Source of the DNA: Sipunculus nudus
Lineage: Eukaryota > Annelida > Sipuncula > Golfingiida > Sipunculidae
Direction of reading: 5' to 3'
NCBI GenBank assembly: GCA_026874595.1
Contig: CM049310.1
Coordinates: 16,962,058-17,026,057 of the forward strand
Length of the DNA stretch: 64,000 nt
This document shows positions 21,779-33,530 of the stretch, piece after piece. The position numbers and the translations under genes were made by a program. The notes under the pieces are model-generated. The model saw nothing but the letters and a program-made list of their open reading frames with translations. It was not told where the DNA came from and searched no databases. The stretch's first letter is position 1; every line of letters begins with the position of its first letter.

Positions 21779-23689
21779 ATACTCATAATTTCGACAATCC
21801 ACCTGTGACATCCGGGTGTTTGTGCCCCCCCCCCCCCCTTTCCCCATGGGCAGCTTCAAAGACTAGAAGAATAAACCTGTCGAGGATTGATAAGGCGTAA
21901 GAGTACGGGGATGCGACCTGGCATAGAGATCGAAGTATAGCGCAAAGTTTAGAGAGGAATAATGGTTTTTTTTGTACCACGCCAAATACTCAAATTATAG
22001 TAGAAAAATATCCTGCAGTAATAGGCAGTTTAATAATTATATAACGTTTTTACTCATCAGGGTAAAATTGGAGGAGGCATCTTAAGGTTCAGTAAACCGT
22101 TAAAAACGCCCCCCCCCCCCCCCAAACCCCATTAGACCTGCCCCTGCAGCGACCAATCACTCCAGTGTGTTTGATATATGGAGAGACACAAGTACACTTT
22201 TTGGAAAAAAATGCCGGTTCATGAGTCGTGATACAGCAATTGTATCTCTAATTGCTAATAAATATTTAATTTAAACATGTGCAAAATCATTTCATGTTCA
22301 ATTTACTCAAAGACCTATCGTGAAACCCGTTGATATCCGCTTTTATTTCCGTATTACTTGAGCTTAGAATGTGGAAACCGGATGCAAACTGTCACAATTT
22401 TGGAAATGTTACTTAATTTAATGTGTTACTCGTTGTCACCTTCTATATGAGTGCATGATTTCAAATCAGATGTAAAGGCATTCTTGTTATATTTCTTTTG
22501 TCTCCCTGTTTATAAAAATGTAGGTCATCTGAGTTTGCTGTTGTGTGCTCATTCAGGGCTAATAGAAACTGGCGATTTAAGAGGCCAAGATCATTTGAGC
22601 AGATGGAGGGATCTTATGATGCTTTATGATACCTGCCAGTAGATATTGGAAGAAATTACGAAATGAATTTTTCCGCACGTAGGACGCAGACCTCAGATAT
22701 AAGCGATTTCCAGGTGGCACCGTAACTGCATTATTATTATTTTTTCCTAATGGACAAAACTAGCAACATCTGATTCGGTAGTTTATTGTTAACTATCTGT
22801 GATCACTAAGGGCTTAATGACTGGCATGTAAGATAATATTTTGTAGGAACATGAACTATACAATAAGTTAGCTATCATCAGATACGTATCAATGGCACGT
22901 TTTCTTGCCTTGTGGCTCTCTCATTTCTCATATATAAAGGGCCAACACGAGCATGAAATTAAAACCAATGGCACATTTTCTTTGCTGATAATACTATAAA
23001 ATGTCACATTATAAATATATCTAAACGGAAATTTACAGTCTGTTTAGATTCTTTTAAAAAATCAGTAATAATTATTACTTTTTTAAAGATAGTATATATG
23101 TTTATCAAAAGTAAAATTATTTAATAAATATAAATTTATACTTTAATATAAATAGCAATAACACAGTTACAAAATAATTTTTACACGGATAAGTTAATTA
23201 ATCCAACATTTTCTATCATTTTCATGTTTCTGTCATGGAAAATGAAATAAACTTTGCTTTCATCTTATTATATGATCCATTTTTTTTGTAGTATCATGGA
23301 TAAAGTTGTTAATTTGTTACCTTGATTGTTTTTCCTGGAAAATAAAAAAAACACTAGGTCGTTCTTAATTTTGCCGTAAGAGTCTTTAAAATTATTATAC
23401 AGTTTTAACAACTTTGGTTTGGCATTTCTTTAGATTGTGATACACAAACTTGCATTTGTTTTTACAGAAAAGTTATACATATTGTCAAGGATCTATTGTT
23501 TCATTAGGCCTATCCCTAACATGGCACATGCGTTGCCAGTGCACGTGCTTTATTTTACTGACAGTAAAGCGAATTTCTCGTGAAATTGACTGAATTTCTC
23601 CTGAATAAGGAGTTCCGCCCAAATCACCTACAAAAGAAAATATCCTTGTAAGAACTATTCTACTTGTTCTTTTAAAAACCAGCGAGAAA
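21779..23689. other. No recognised gene
   Basis: Unique AT-rich DNA with poly(C) tracts at about 21826 and 22109. CTGCCCCTG at about 22138-22146 could be an isolated hAT-type end. Short open frames match nothing I know. Confidence 0.45.
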
Positions 23690-23982
23690 GATATTAAGAG
23701 AGACAGGCATACAGGGAGACACACAGACGGACAGATGGAGAAAGACAGACTGATACAGAGAGATAAACAGACACAGACAGATGGATAGAGATAGACAAAC
23801 AGACGGATAGAGGTGGACAGACGGACACAGACAGACAGAGAGAGACAGACAGTGGATACAGAGGGACAGACAGACAGATAGGAGAGACAGACAGAGACAG
23901 TCGGAGAGACAGACAGACAGACAAATAGAGAGAGACAGACAGACGGATAGAGAGAGACCGACAGATGGAGACAGACAGAGAA

Positions 23983-24019
<37 letters not shown>

Positions 24020-24365
24020 CAAATAGAGACTGACAGACGGATAAAGACAGACAGAGACCTACAGACGGACAGAGAGAGGCAGACAGAGAGCCACTGACAG
24101 ACGGATAGACTCAGGCAGGCAGAGATTGTCAAACGGATTGAGAAAGCCAGACGGATAGAGACAAGCAGTCGGAAAGTGAGAGACAAACAGATGGATAGAG
24201 AAAAAGACAACGACAGACAGGGACAGACAGACTGATAGCGATAGCGGCAGACAAGCAGAGGGACCAACTGTGAGAGATATACAAACGGATACAGGCAGAC
24301 AAACAGATGAGCCAAAGGCAAAAAGAAAGAAAGACGAGAGAGAGACACAGACAGACAGACAGAGA
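23690..24365. repeat. CAGA/GACAGACAGA low-complexity block
   Basis: About 675 bp built from GACAGACAGA, GATAGAGA and GACAGACGGATAGAG variants. The minus strand is open in more than one frame and reads as long Ser/Val/Cys/Leu-rich strings (SVCLSLSVCLS type), including a 287-codon frame (24348-23485). The overlap of several open frames and the simple composition argue that this is a degenerate tetranucleotide-based minisatellite and not a membrane protein. Confidence 0.85.
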
Positions 24366-24935
24366 CATAAGCGTCGCTTTATCAATATCTAATTTACCTC
24401 CGGTCGATGTGTGTGGTCTTCATCTTAATTGTGACGGTGATACATCAACCCGCTGTTGTGGTTACGACAAAATGAGACATATCGTCAAGTAACAGTCTCA
24501 CATTTCATTTACATTTCCATCCCATTTCGTGGTATATAGAAGTGTTCATAAACCAAATGTTTGCGGTCCCAATGGTATCATCGAACCTTTTTCGAGATAT
24601 CAAGGACACCAAAGTGGAATATGTCTGTAGAACTGTTAAGTTCCTGCATAAGAGACTACATTGCGTATGGAATGGGATCGGGTTATACTCAGATTCTAAT
24701 TAATTATAAAATGTCTATATTTAAACAGTGCTTACCAATAACTAGCAAGTATAGTATGATATTAGGGATTATCATACGATGATGTACAAAACACATTGGT
24801 ATTTATTGTATTAAGTACTGAAACACAGAATACATTTGTTCCAAAAAACTGCCTGGTAGTAAGAGCGGGTGAATATCTTTTACAATTTGAAAAGAAGATT
24901 AGTTTAACAAATGAAAACGACAGTTTTTAATATTT
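24366..24935. other. No recognised gene
   Basis: Unique AT-rich sequence with nothing recognised. Confidence 0.5.
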
Positions 24936-25043
24936 CACAGGCCCTTGAAATCATAAAATAATTAATGATAACCCTGAAACTAGTAATAAAAGGTATGTAT
25001 TGCAGCGATATTATCTATTATTATATGATTTAAAGGGCCTGTG
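24936..25043. mobile_element. Foldback MITE, 108 bp
   Basis: The first 27 bases, beginning CACAGGCCCTTGAAATCATA, match the inverted last 27 bases, beginning CACAGGCCCTTTAAATCATA, at 25 positions. The internal spacer of about 54 bp is AT-rich and non-coding. No convincing target duplication was seen (left flank TAATATTT, right flank GATACTAT), so the superfamily is unassigned. Confidence 0.6.
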
Positions 25044-28000
25044 GATACTATAAACTTTTTTTTGGACAGAGAACAATGTTTGAGGTTCATTTTCGCAAAG
25101 AACTTCAACAAGTATCCGCACTTCTTTTCACTTCTTGGTTAGGCAGGCACATGAATATTAAATATCTGGTTATTGTTAGTCGATTTGCCAGGAGGAGGAA
25201 CCGTTGGATTTCTATGAAATATTGCTTTTCAAGGATTTTTTATGGTAGGGGTCCACTTATACATTTTAGTTTGCTTGTCCTCACGACAACCTCTGGGCGG
25301 CCTTTGATGAAAATTTATTTTCTTCAATATCTCGAGAACAACCATGAAAATTGGTCCACCGTTTTGTCTGGAAATATTTCATTGTCGAATATTCAAAAGA
25401 ACTCATTAAGAATGGTTTATTTTTAATTTGCAATGTCTCCAGAACATGTTAACTGACCTAATATTATTTGTAGACCAAGGTTTAAAGAGCCAAAGATTTA
25501 TGAAAAGTCTACATTCTTCATTATCTGAATTGGACACCACGGAAACCATCTGAAACATAGAATCGAGACATGGGTTTTCATGATCAATTAAAGTCTATCG
25601 GAAATATTGCCTGATGTTCGGTTTTCTATATTTTGATAATGAAAATCATGGCAAATCAAAGTGGTAAAACTTGTTTTCTACAATATATCTTTAAACCATG
25701 ACTTATAACCTGGGCACTATAGATTATCCCTTAATCTTGTTATATATGTTCTACGGAAAGTATGACATGATATCTCTATAAATGTGCTAAATAAATTGAA
25801 TTTGGTACAGGGTCTTCCTATATTTCATGCATGTTTAAAAATAGTACGACCAGTTCCTATTTAGTGGTCATCAGTCTGAAGCGTCACTTAAAGCATCATT
25901 TTTTTTTTTTTCGAAACATGGATCATAAGTGAGACATGATTCCCAATTCTTTGTTGAGGTATGTTTTGCTACATTTTGAAAGCGCTTAGACATGTTTAAT
26001 TCAGAAACGTTACAAAAATGAAACATCCACTAAACATCATTTGTCCCAGTTTCAAGACATATATTTCTTCCCCATTAACATTTCCAGGGATTGCTCTCAA
26101 GTACGTTATGAACCATGTTTTAACAGGAGCAGTACATCATGTTTTCAATCAAACGTTATATTGTATAAGGCTCTCTTTCATAGGGGCTTATTGATTCTAT
26201 GAGACCAATATAGTTTTGCGCGTTTTCATTATCCCAATTAATATTGTTTTGCAAATATAGACCATATCCATTTACTTTGCATATGTTCCAGTGTTAATTA
26301 TTAAGCTTGACTCAATGTGATTGTGTTATCAAACAAATAGCTTGATAATTTAGAAACTTTGAAATTTAATATGAAAATGATTTTCCATCAAAATTTTCAG
26401 TATCTCATATAGTATCGCCAGCATTCAAATGATCTCTCATGTAAATCTCAAATATACCAGAAGATAAGATGCAACGTATTACACAATTAAATAACCATTA
26501 AGTGATCGAGGAGCATAAATTTTAATAAATGTAAAATGCAAAATTGGCTATACTACAAAATAAAGCTAGTATTTTCCAATAATCATGATATATGTAGCTA
26601 CAGGCTGGGGAATGATATACATAATCGGAATTTAATCAGTGTATCTAACGGAAGGTTAATACCTTTAAGAAGCAAGTTCTGTTTGTCAAACTATAAAACG
26701 ATAGCGCAGTACTGCCAGTGCACCTTTATTCACATTATCTGAACTGTGAACAGACGTGACATGGATGGAAACCTTTTAATCAGTAATATAAATAACCTGA
26801 AGCCGAATAAATATAAAAAACTGAAGTGGCCAGTGAAAGGTTAAGACTAGAATGACCAGTCTGATGTAACATGTATGGAACTTTCATCAGTAATTGTTCA
26901 GAGATGTTTTAGAGATGGTCATTCATTAACTTCGTAATTCGTCATTCTGACAAATTTGCTTGTAAAGCCAAGCCACTTCCAAAGTCAGTTTAGAAAAAGA
27001 AATAAGTTTAGGTGTAAGTTTTGTAATGACATTTCTACACTTTAAAAATGAACTAGTTCAGCAGGATTTTTTTATCTTGCTTTATATATATTCTAATATA
27101 TTTTATTGCAAAACTCCTACAATATATAACAAACAGTTTGTACACCATCACATCAAATACAATGAATACAATTTAAATTACTATGTCAATTGTAACTAGA
27201 GAGACAACTCGGCATTGTTCTAACATCTGTCAGCAAATAAATAAATTAAAAGGGTGTAGTAACATGTCAGTGTATTTTTTGTTTGATCATAAGGTAATTA
27301 ATTCCAATGTCATGATATTGCGGTTAAAAAAACAGATAATGCATAGTATTGATGAATAACGACAGCATGATAAATGCTAACCCTGTCCAATTTTGACCAG
27401 GCATAAGACATAAGGATGCTTAGTTATAAAAGTTTAATATTATCTTTAAAATCATTCCTAATAGTTATTAATACACTTTGGCATTGTCTCAGACGATCAC
27501 AGGAAAGGAAGCTGGTCATGTGTCTGGTTAAAAATGCCACGATGTAAAAAATGTTCCACAGGTAACACGTTCCTTTATTTCGAATTCGAAACAAGACACA
27601 TTAAGATTTATAATTTGGAACAATATTCCACTTGTACATATGCTCGTTTGAAAACTTGGGAAATTATCTGCATCATGTCAGTAGATTCTGGTAAAAGGAA
27701 ACTGCATAACGTTGACTTTGACAATGACTTTCAAGTGTTAATAATAAAATCTTTTGCAAAATCATTATTGATCATTATTTAGATAAAAAAAACTTAAAAT
27801 CCGAACGTCAACAACAGACAGCTAAAACAAAATTGCTATACTTAAATGTACCAGTTCCAGAAATATATGTCATCTAACATTAAAGAAACTAGCTTACCCT
27901 ACTTGTTCATTGCACTTAAACACCGGTTTAATTTGATCCTAATTACGACAGAATAAAATGAAGACCTGCTAAACTATTTTAATATTAATAAAACACAGGA

Positions 28001-31000
28001 CAATACATCCGTGACAGATCGGAAAAACATGCATAAAGATAACGTGCCAATCAATAAGCAATAGACAAGGGTCACAAGGGAAAAGTTTATTTCAAACATT
28101 ATGCTTGCCTCATTAAATCGTGTTTGGTAATGCTTTTGGAACAACTGAAGATTCTGTCATGACTGACCATGGGTTTCAAAAAATGTAAAGATACGGAGGG
28201 CTTTGGCCCCGATTAGAAGTGACAAACTGTTCTCTGCCTTGATACACAATCATACTTGACGACAGGTGGCGCTTTGACAGCCCTTCGAAAAATAATTTGA
28301 GATATCTCTGGATTAACACAAAAATAAGGAAAATAACACATATAAGAACACACGTAATATCATTCCGGACAGATCAATGCCAAAAATGTGCATATCCTAC
28401 GCGTGACCGTGGAGGAGTTCCGTGACAAGTCGAGTGCGGGCAATGTCAATTATAATGAAGATGTGCATGCCGGTCATTTTGCTGAAAGCAGATCATCCGA
28501 CGCAACCTGGATGTTAACCTTTATAATGATTGAATTAATCGACCAGACAAGGGTTCCATTCAGTAATTCAATATTTTGTACTTTATATAATTTGATCAAA
28601 ATGTCTGCCTAAAACTAATCCACTCATGAGTCTGACACATGTTATGTTAAGCATTAACCGTTATAGATCGATCCTGAAAGGTTTCAGGTCAATGCCGAGC
28701 CTTAAGCAAAGGCCATGTCAGACCTTGTGTATGTGAAACAAGAAAATGTATTTAGGAGGCCGGAGGTCGGGTGCGTCAGTCGAAACGTGCACGCAGTAGC
28801 TGACCGACGTCTTTGCGATAACTATGCACGGCATTTTGGAAACTCTTTCTGGGATACAATTGATTCTCCATATTATACCAAATAAAGCCACCGCTTATGA
28901 TAAAGAGGCTCCAGACAACTCAATGTAAATATATGTCTTCCTTTCCTATGTATATTCTTTGTGTGGAGATTTCATCAGCTGCAGTCCTTGATCTGATTGG
29001 TAGGACCATTGAACTTACGCTTCATTGACTATTTTCTCCTTTTTTTAAAATGACAACGTCTGGACCGTTAATTGTTCTGTCCGTTTGATGCTGAAAGCAT
29101 TGAGAAAAAAATGAATATCCGACAGTATATCTTGACGTTCCCTGTATTCAACTTTTCACATGACTGTGTTTAAGGATAACGGAAACTTCCAAACTTTTAT
29201 TAAAACGTTGATAACAGGAATTGTGGTTCGTCAGCTAAATCTTAATTGACTGACAAACTCCACTTTTTGAAAGGTAATATGATACATGATTTTCCTTTAC
29301 ATGATTCTTTTCTTGGTTGGGATAATTCCATAGAGATATATTGAAAACATATATTAAAATATAACATTGATCCAAATATGAATTTTTAAGAAACACCATT
29401 CGGTATTGTTTAAACGGCTCACTATAGTCCTGAAGCTCAGACTGGTCTGATAGTAATCCGCCCCCTCAGTCACCTTTAAAAAGAGGAACTTGTTACTGAA
29501 TGTTTGTCGTTATGAGTATGTTTGGGTTTGCTGATACATTTTACTTTGAGGCACACATTTTCCAATAATAACCAGAATGCAACAATTAGAGAGCGCATAT
29601 ATAGTCTGCTATTTTAACTTTCCTTTTGCTATACATAATAAAGGGCCGGAATATTTGAATGCGATATCAGAAAAAAAGTATGTCATGGTTCACAAACTGG
29701 TGGTCCCATCACCAGTCAGTTTTACCAGCCAGAACAAAGGCGACCTCCGAATGTGAATTACTCTCTTTCTAGGCCAGCATAAACAAATAACGACTCACAA
29801 TGATAAAGAATTGCTGACGCACACAGTTATTATGATGATCCGCATATTCCTCTCAAATTGGTTCCTTGAGTATCACTTGAAAAAGGGTTTATAATTATAA
29901 CTTTTTAGATCATTTTATAATACCCAAACTAACCATGTCAACCAGGTAGCCGTCCACCATACTAAACATTGTAACACGATCATTGCACATTTTGATAGAG
30001 GATTTTCGGAACCAAGTGTCTCGGGCCTAATAATGGCTGGATACCCTGTACTGTTCTCCAAAGCTTTAAACTCCAAGCGGGAGATACAGAAGCCAGAGCA
30101 AATGTTTATTTCTTTTATATTAACTCCCTTGATAAAGACTTGCTCACGAGTGCTAATTTAGGTTTCCTGAGCAGCAGCTCTTATTAATTCCGCACATAGC
30201 TCTTACACTCATATCGCAGAGTTTGCCTAAATAGTCTATCAGTTGTTCACTTTTTTATGATGATACCCTAAAAAGTCAGACACCAAGGCAAACGTGCCGT
30301 CATATTACCAGATCGGCGGGGCAGTTTCAATAAAGGTCGGCTATACAAATTTGAGCACCTTTTAACATCACTTTTGGGCTTCCTGAAAGTGTTTCATCAA
30401 ATATTGATAACTCAATAAGGACCAGGCTCTTGGTAAATCATATCGATTTTATAATTAGCCCTCTATGACCTAAATCCAATAATGGTGACCTGATAGATAC
30501 ACCAAACCCCGTCACTAACTGAAACAAACAGACAATGTGTGCAAAGATGAACAGTCTGTCGACATTTAACAATAAGGGTCTTGTTACGGATCATCACGGA
30601 AACATTTTAATGGCCCCCTAGTCAATTTGAACATATACATCAGTTTTGATGACCATAAGAATGAATGCGCGGTCACAGGCGCCCGAATTGGTATAAGTAT
30701 AAATTTCGGTTAAAGTTGTTACTTCCTCGGTCATTTCCTATTACTTAACTAGCCTTGTCATCGCGGTACTTTCATTAGAGTAACGTTCGTGATTGGCTGA
30801 ACTTCCTATCCCAAATATATGCCATATGATGACCATGGTAACATATATTGCGTGAAAAGCGTTCTGTCAGCTCAACCCCAGATCAGTACTAGTTACAACG
30901 AATCAACCTAGAAAAGTATAATATTTTACCGAAATGTTTACTCTGCTATGGGAGCGCCTATGAACGGGTTCAGTGCTTGTGTAAAGACTTCCCGTTATCG

Positions 31001-31360
31001 GAGTCCGATTTCAGAATACCTACGGGAATAGTCCGAAAGTAATTTCAGGGTTTCCTCGCAATGTTCAGATTACCCCCTCGCTGATGTCATGAAATGATAA
31101 AGCATTGTACTCATTATTTAAATAAACCTCGTGAAAGACACGATATTTAAAAGATGGAATCAATTTCTGACAAAATAAATGTCATAATTATTTATTATAT
31201 TTACATTGACTTATACACTTCACCAAAGCACATTAAAACAGCATGCAAACATAGCACATACAAAGAATCTTCTTTGACGAATCAAGAAGAATGAATTTTA
31301 ATCAAAATTAGAAAGAATCAACTGTTTAGAAGTGGTAGTATGAGATCGTAGATTGTAATC
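25044..31360. other. No recognised gene; old repetitive feel at 25.1-26.1 kb
   Basis: AT-rich unique sequence. In 25300-25720 phrases such as AATATCTCGAGAACAACCATG, CAATGTCTCCAGAACATG and CAATATATCTTTAAACCATG recur at intervals and suggest a much-decayed tandem repeat, but I cannot define a unit. The rest holds only short unrecognised frames, including a 74-codon frame at 28388-28612. Confidence 0.4.
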
Positions 31361-31840
31361 TGAAATCGATTTCAAGGTTCTGGGGGCAATCTGAAATCGA
31401 TTTCAAGGTAACGGGGGTAATCTGAAATCGATTTCAAGGGAACGGCGTAATCTGAAATCGATTTCAAGGTTCCGGGGGCAATCTGAAATCGATTTCAAGG
31501 TTTTGGGGGCAATCTGAAATCGATTTCAAGGTACCGGGGGCAATCTGAAATCGATTTCAAGGTAACGGGGGTAATCTGAAATCGATTTCAAGGGAACGGC
31601 GTAATCTGAAATCGATTTCAAGGGAACAGCGTAATCTGAAATCGATTTCAAGATTCCGGGGGCAATCTGAAATCGATTTCAAGGTTCCGGGGGCAATCAG
31701 AAATCGATTTCAAGGTACTGGGAGCAATCTTAAATCGATTTCAAGGTAACGGGGGTAATCTGAAATCGATTTCAAGATAACGGGGGTTATCGGAAATCGA
31801 TTTCAAGATATCGGGGGTTATCTGAAATCGATTTAAAATC
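31361..31840. repeat. Minisatellite, 16 units of 30-31 bp with a palindromic core
   Basis: Sixteen units start at 31361, 31392, 31423, 31453, 31484, 31515, 31546, 31577, 31607, 31637, 31668, 31699, 31730, 31761, 31792 and 31823. Each has the 14-bp perfect palindrome TGAAATCGATTTCA (mutated in the units at 31699, 31730, 31792 and the last), followed by AAGG and a variable G-rich linker. The linkers fall into types: TTCCGGGGGCAATC, TAACGGGGGTAATC and GGAACGGCGTAATC, the last giving the 30-bp units. There are no unique spacers, so it is not CRISPR-like. Partial relatives are at 58371-58430 and, weakly, near 5779 and 17806. Confidence 0.95.
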
Positions 31841-32306
31841 ACCCCTGTAATCTACAGCTTGGGTTACCTGAAGTCTCCAAATAGGAGCTCTCATTCCGAC
31901 TAATGAGGCCAGCCTTGTCTTTAGTATATTAACGTTTCCTGATAAAATGTTTGAAATAAAACGTGATTCCATATGTACCAATAGACGTAACTCAGAACTA
32001 GCTGAAATACTAAAGCCCTGTAAAGTCCGTATGGCGAATCCCTGATATTTGCAATATTAGGGCGTCACAAAGCGTCTGATGATTCCCTCGCTATTCCAGT
32101 ATTAGGCCGTCATGCTTCTTGTGAATGGCCTCGTTCCTATGAGGACGCTTACAGCGGTTCTGTTGGTAATAGACAGCTCAACCCGTTTGGTAACATTCGC
32201 TCTGAAATCAAGTTTTCAGAAATTCCTTACCTAGACCTGCGTGTCCTATCATATATATCTGCTTTTTGAACCTTACGGCCCATTGGCCAAATATAAGTGC
32301 ATCGAA
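31841..32306. other. No recognised gene
   Basis: Nothing recognised apart from CACCCCTGTAATC at about 31852, which echoes the minisatellite linker. Confidence 0.5.
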
Positions 32307-32489
32307 CTGGCGCGGGTCCAGGGGGGTCCCCTGCTCTCAACCAACGACCTTTTTTTGGACAAATTTATGCATGACGGTGGGTTTTTGGGGTCAACTCCCC
32401 CCTTCTTTTAACCAACGACATTTTTTTGACAATTGTTATGTATGACACCCGGTGACCCCTACTTGCAAAAAATCCTGGATCCGCGCCTG
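32307..32489. mobile_element. hAT-like MITE, 183 bp
   Basis: The left end CTGGCGCGGGTCCAGG matches the inverted right end CAGGCGCGGATCCAGG at 14 of 16 positions. CAGG-CGGATCCAGG termini are common in hAT-type MITEs. Inside, a segment of about 70 bp is duplicated: AACCAACGACCTTTTTTTGG and ACAAATTTATGCATGACGG near 32340, and AACCAACGACATTTTTTTGA and CAATTGTTATGTATGACAC near 32420. The 8-bp flanks (GCATCGAA and TTGAAGAC) do not match cleanly, so the duplication is eroded or the ends are off by a base or two. Confidence 0.55.
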
Positions 32490-33281
32490 TTGAAGACACT
32501 GTCGCATCGATTTTGTACTGTGTATTAGTTATTGTTCAAGTTACTCTTGAAAATCTTGCCACTGTAAAGTGGCTAACCTGATCGTTTTAGTCAGCCGGTA
32601 CATGAATTACAGTTTGACTGCGTACGTCTCGTGAATATCTCACGCTGATTGGTTGAGCTAGAGACAAATTTTAAAACCGACCTGCTTTGTTAAGCGATGG
32701 TCAGATAAACGGCGACAAAGACTCACTAAGGCGGAGGTTATATATAATGTTGAAAATCTTAAGTCTAAAAATATTAAGACTGATTAAATGGGAATATAAA
32801 TAGCAAGCTGGAAGCCCACAATAGGCGGTATCTGAATTAACCATGTGGTTTTGAAAAAGATTCAGGGAAAGACCGTTATAATTACTCCTTATATCACTGG
32901 GATAGACCTTAGTTCAGCGAGGCGGAGCCATTTCTTTGACTGGGCCAGTCTTACTATTTTCCGTTGCTTTTACCTTCCACTGTTGATACATAGCTCCGGT
33001 AACAAACCTTTGAACATTCCTTCTGGGTGCAACTTGTAAACTGTCCCTCCATCAACATTACTTCGACCTAAGGGCAGCTTAAGTTAGCACTCTTAATTTA
33101 ACATTCTTGTAAGCAATCCATATAATGAACGCTAAAGAAACTTCCGCTGAACAGAATGTAAATACGTGTTTTATTTTTAAGAAAGACTGCAATCGGCTTT
33201 TCAAAGTAACACAGAAAGCTTGTTTTACGAAATGATCTTTCATTTTCTTGCCCAGTGTGTAACTCGATAACTCAATAGCAG

Positions 33282-33283
<2 letters not shown>
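32490..33283. other. No recognised gene
   Basis: Unique DNA. A 64-codon frame at 32845-33039 is not recognised. Confidence 0.5.

Positions 33284-33335
<52 letters not shown>
33284..33335. repeat. (TA)n microsatellite
   Basis: A TA run ending in TATTA, directly abutting the foldback element. Confidence 0.95.
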
Positions 33336-33337
<2 letters not shown>

Positions 33338-33530
33338 TATTATACTATGTGTATAGTTAGCTTGATATAAACTGAAATGATAATGTGTGAATTAAGTCCG
33401 TTTACAAATTCACTCATTATCAATTCAGTTTGTATCAGAGGAGTGGGCCGGCTAGCAAGCTGAACCCACGAAACAGTACCGTAGTACATCATGAAATCAA
33501 GCTAACTATACACATAGTATAATATTATTA
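33332..33530. mobile_element. Foldback element with perfect 31-bp terminal inverted repeats
   Basis: The 31 bases at 33336-33366 (AATATTATACTATGTGTATA then GTTAGCTTGAT) are exactly the reverse complement of 33496-33526. ATTA lies directly outside both ends (33332-33335 and 33527-33530), a possible 4-bp target duplication. Just inside the left repeat is a second inverted pair, 33364-33393 and 33407-33436, matching at 26 of 30 positions with a 13-base loop. A third small hairpin, GTGGG/CCCAC, lies at about 33443-33469. A single strand would fold as a long closing stem with at least two internal hairpins. No coding sequence. The perfect outer repeats suggest a young insertion or active copy-correction. 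No second copy is in the window. Confidence 0.75.

Noticed and set aside
20983-22146. CAGGGGCGG at 20983 and CTGCCCCTG at 22138-22146 as the two ends of one DNA transposon around the solo LTR
   Set aside because: The flanking 8-bp sequences do not match and the terminal similarity is only about 7 bp.
23485-24348. 287-codon minus-strand frame rich in Ser, Cys, Val and Leu
   Set aside because: It lies mostly in a CAGA-type low-complexity block where several frames are open at once; composition explains it.
31361-31840. Regular palindromic repeats that could suggest CRISPR
   Set aside because: There are no unique spacers; the linkers are themselves repeated, and the context is a eukaryotic genome.
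33364-33526. Hammerhead-like GTGGG/CCCAC hairpin followed by GAAAC in the foldback element
   Set aside because: The segment before the hairpin reads CAGAGGA and not CTGATGA, so the invariant U4 is lost, and stem I does not form in the right place.
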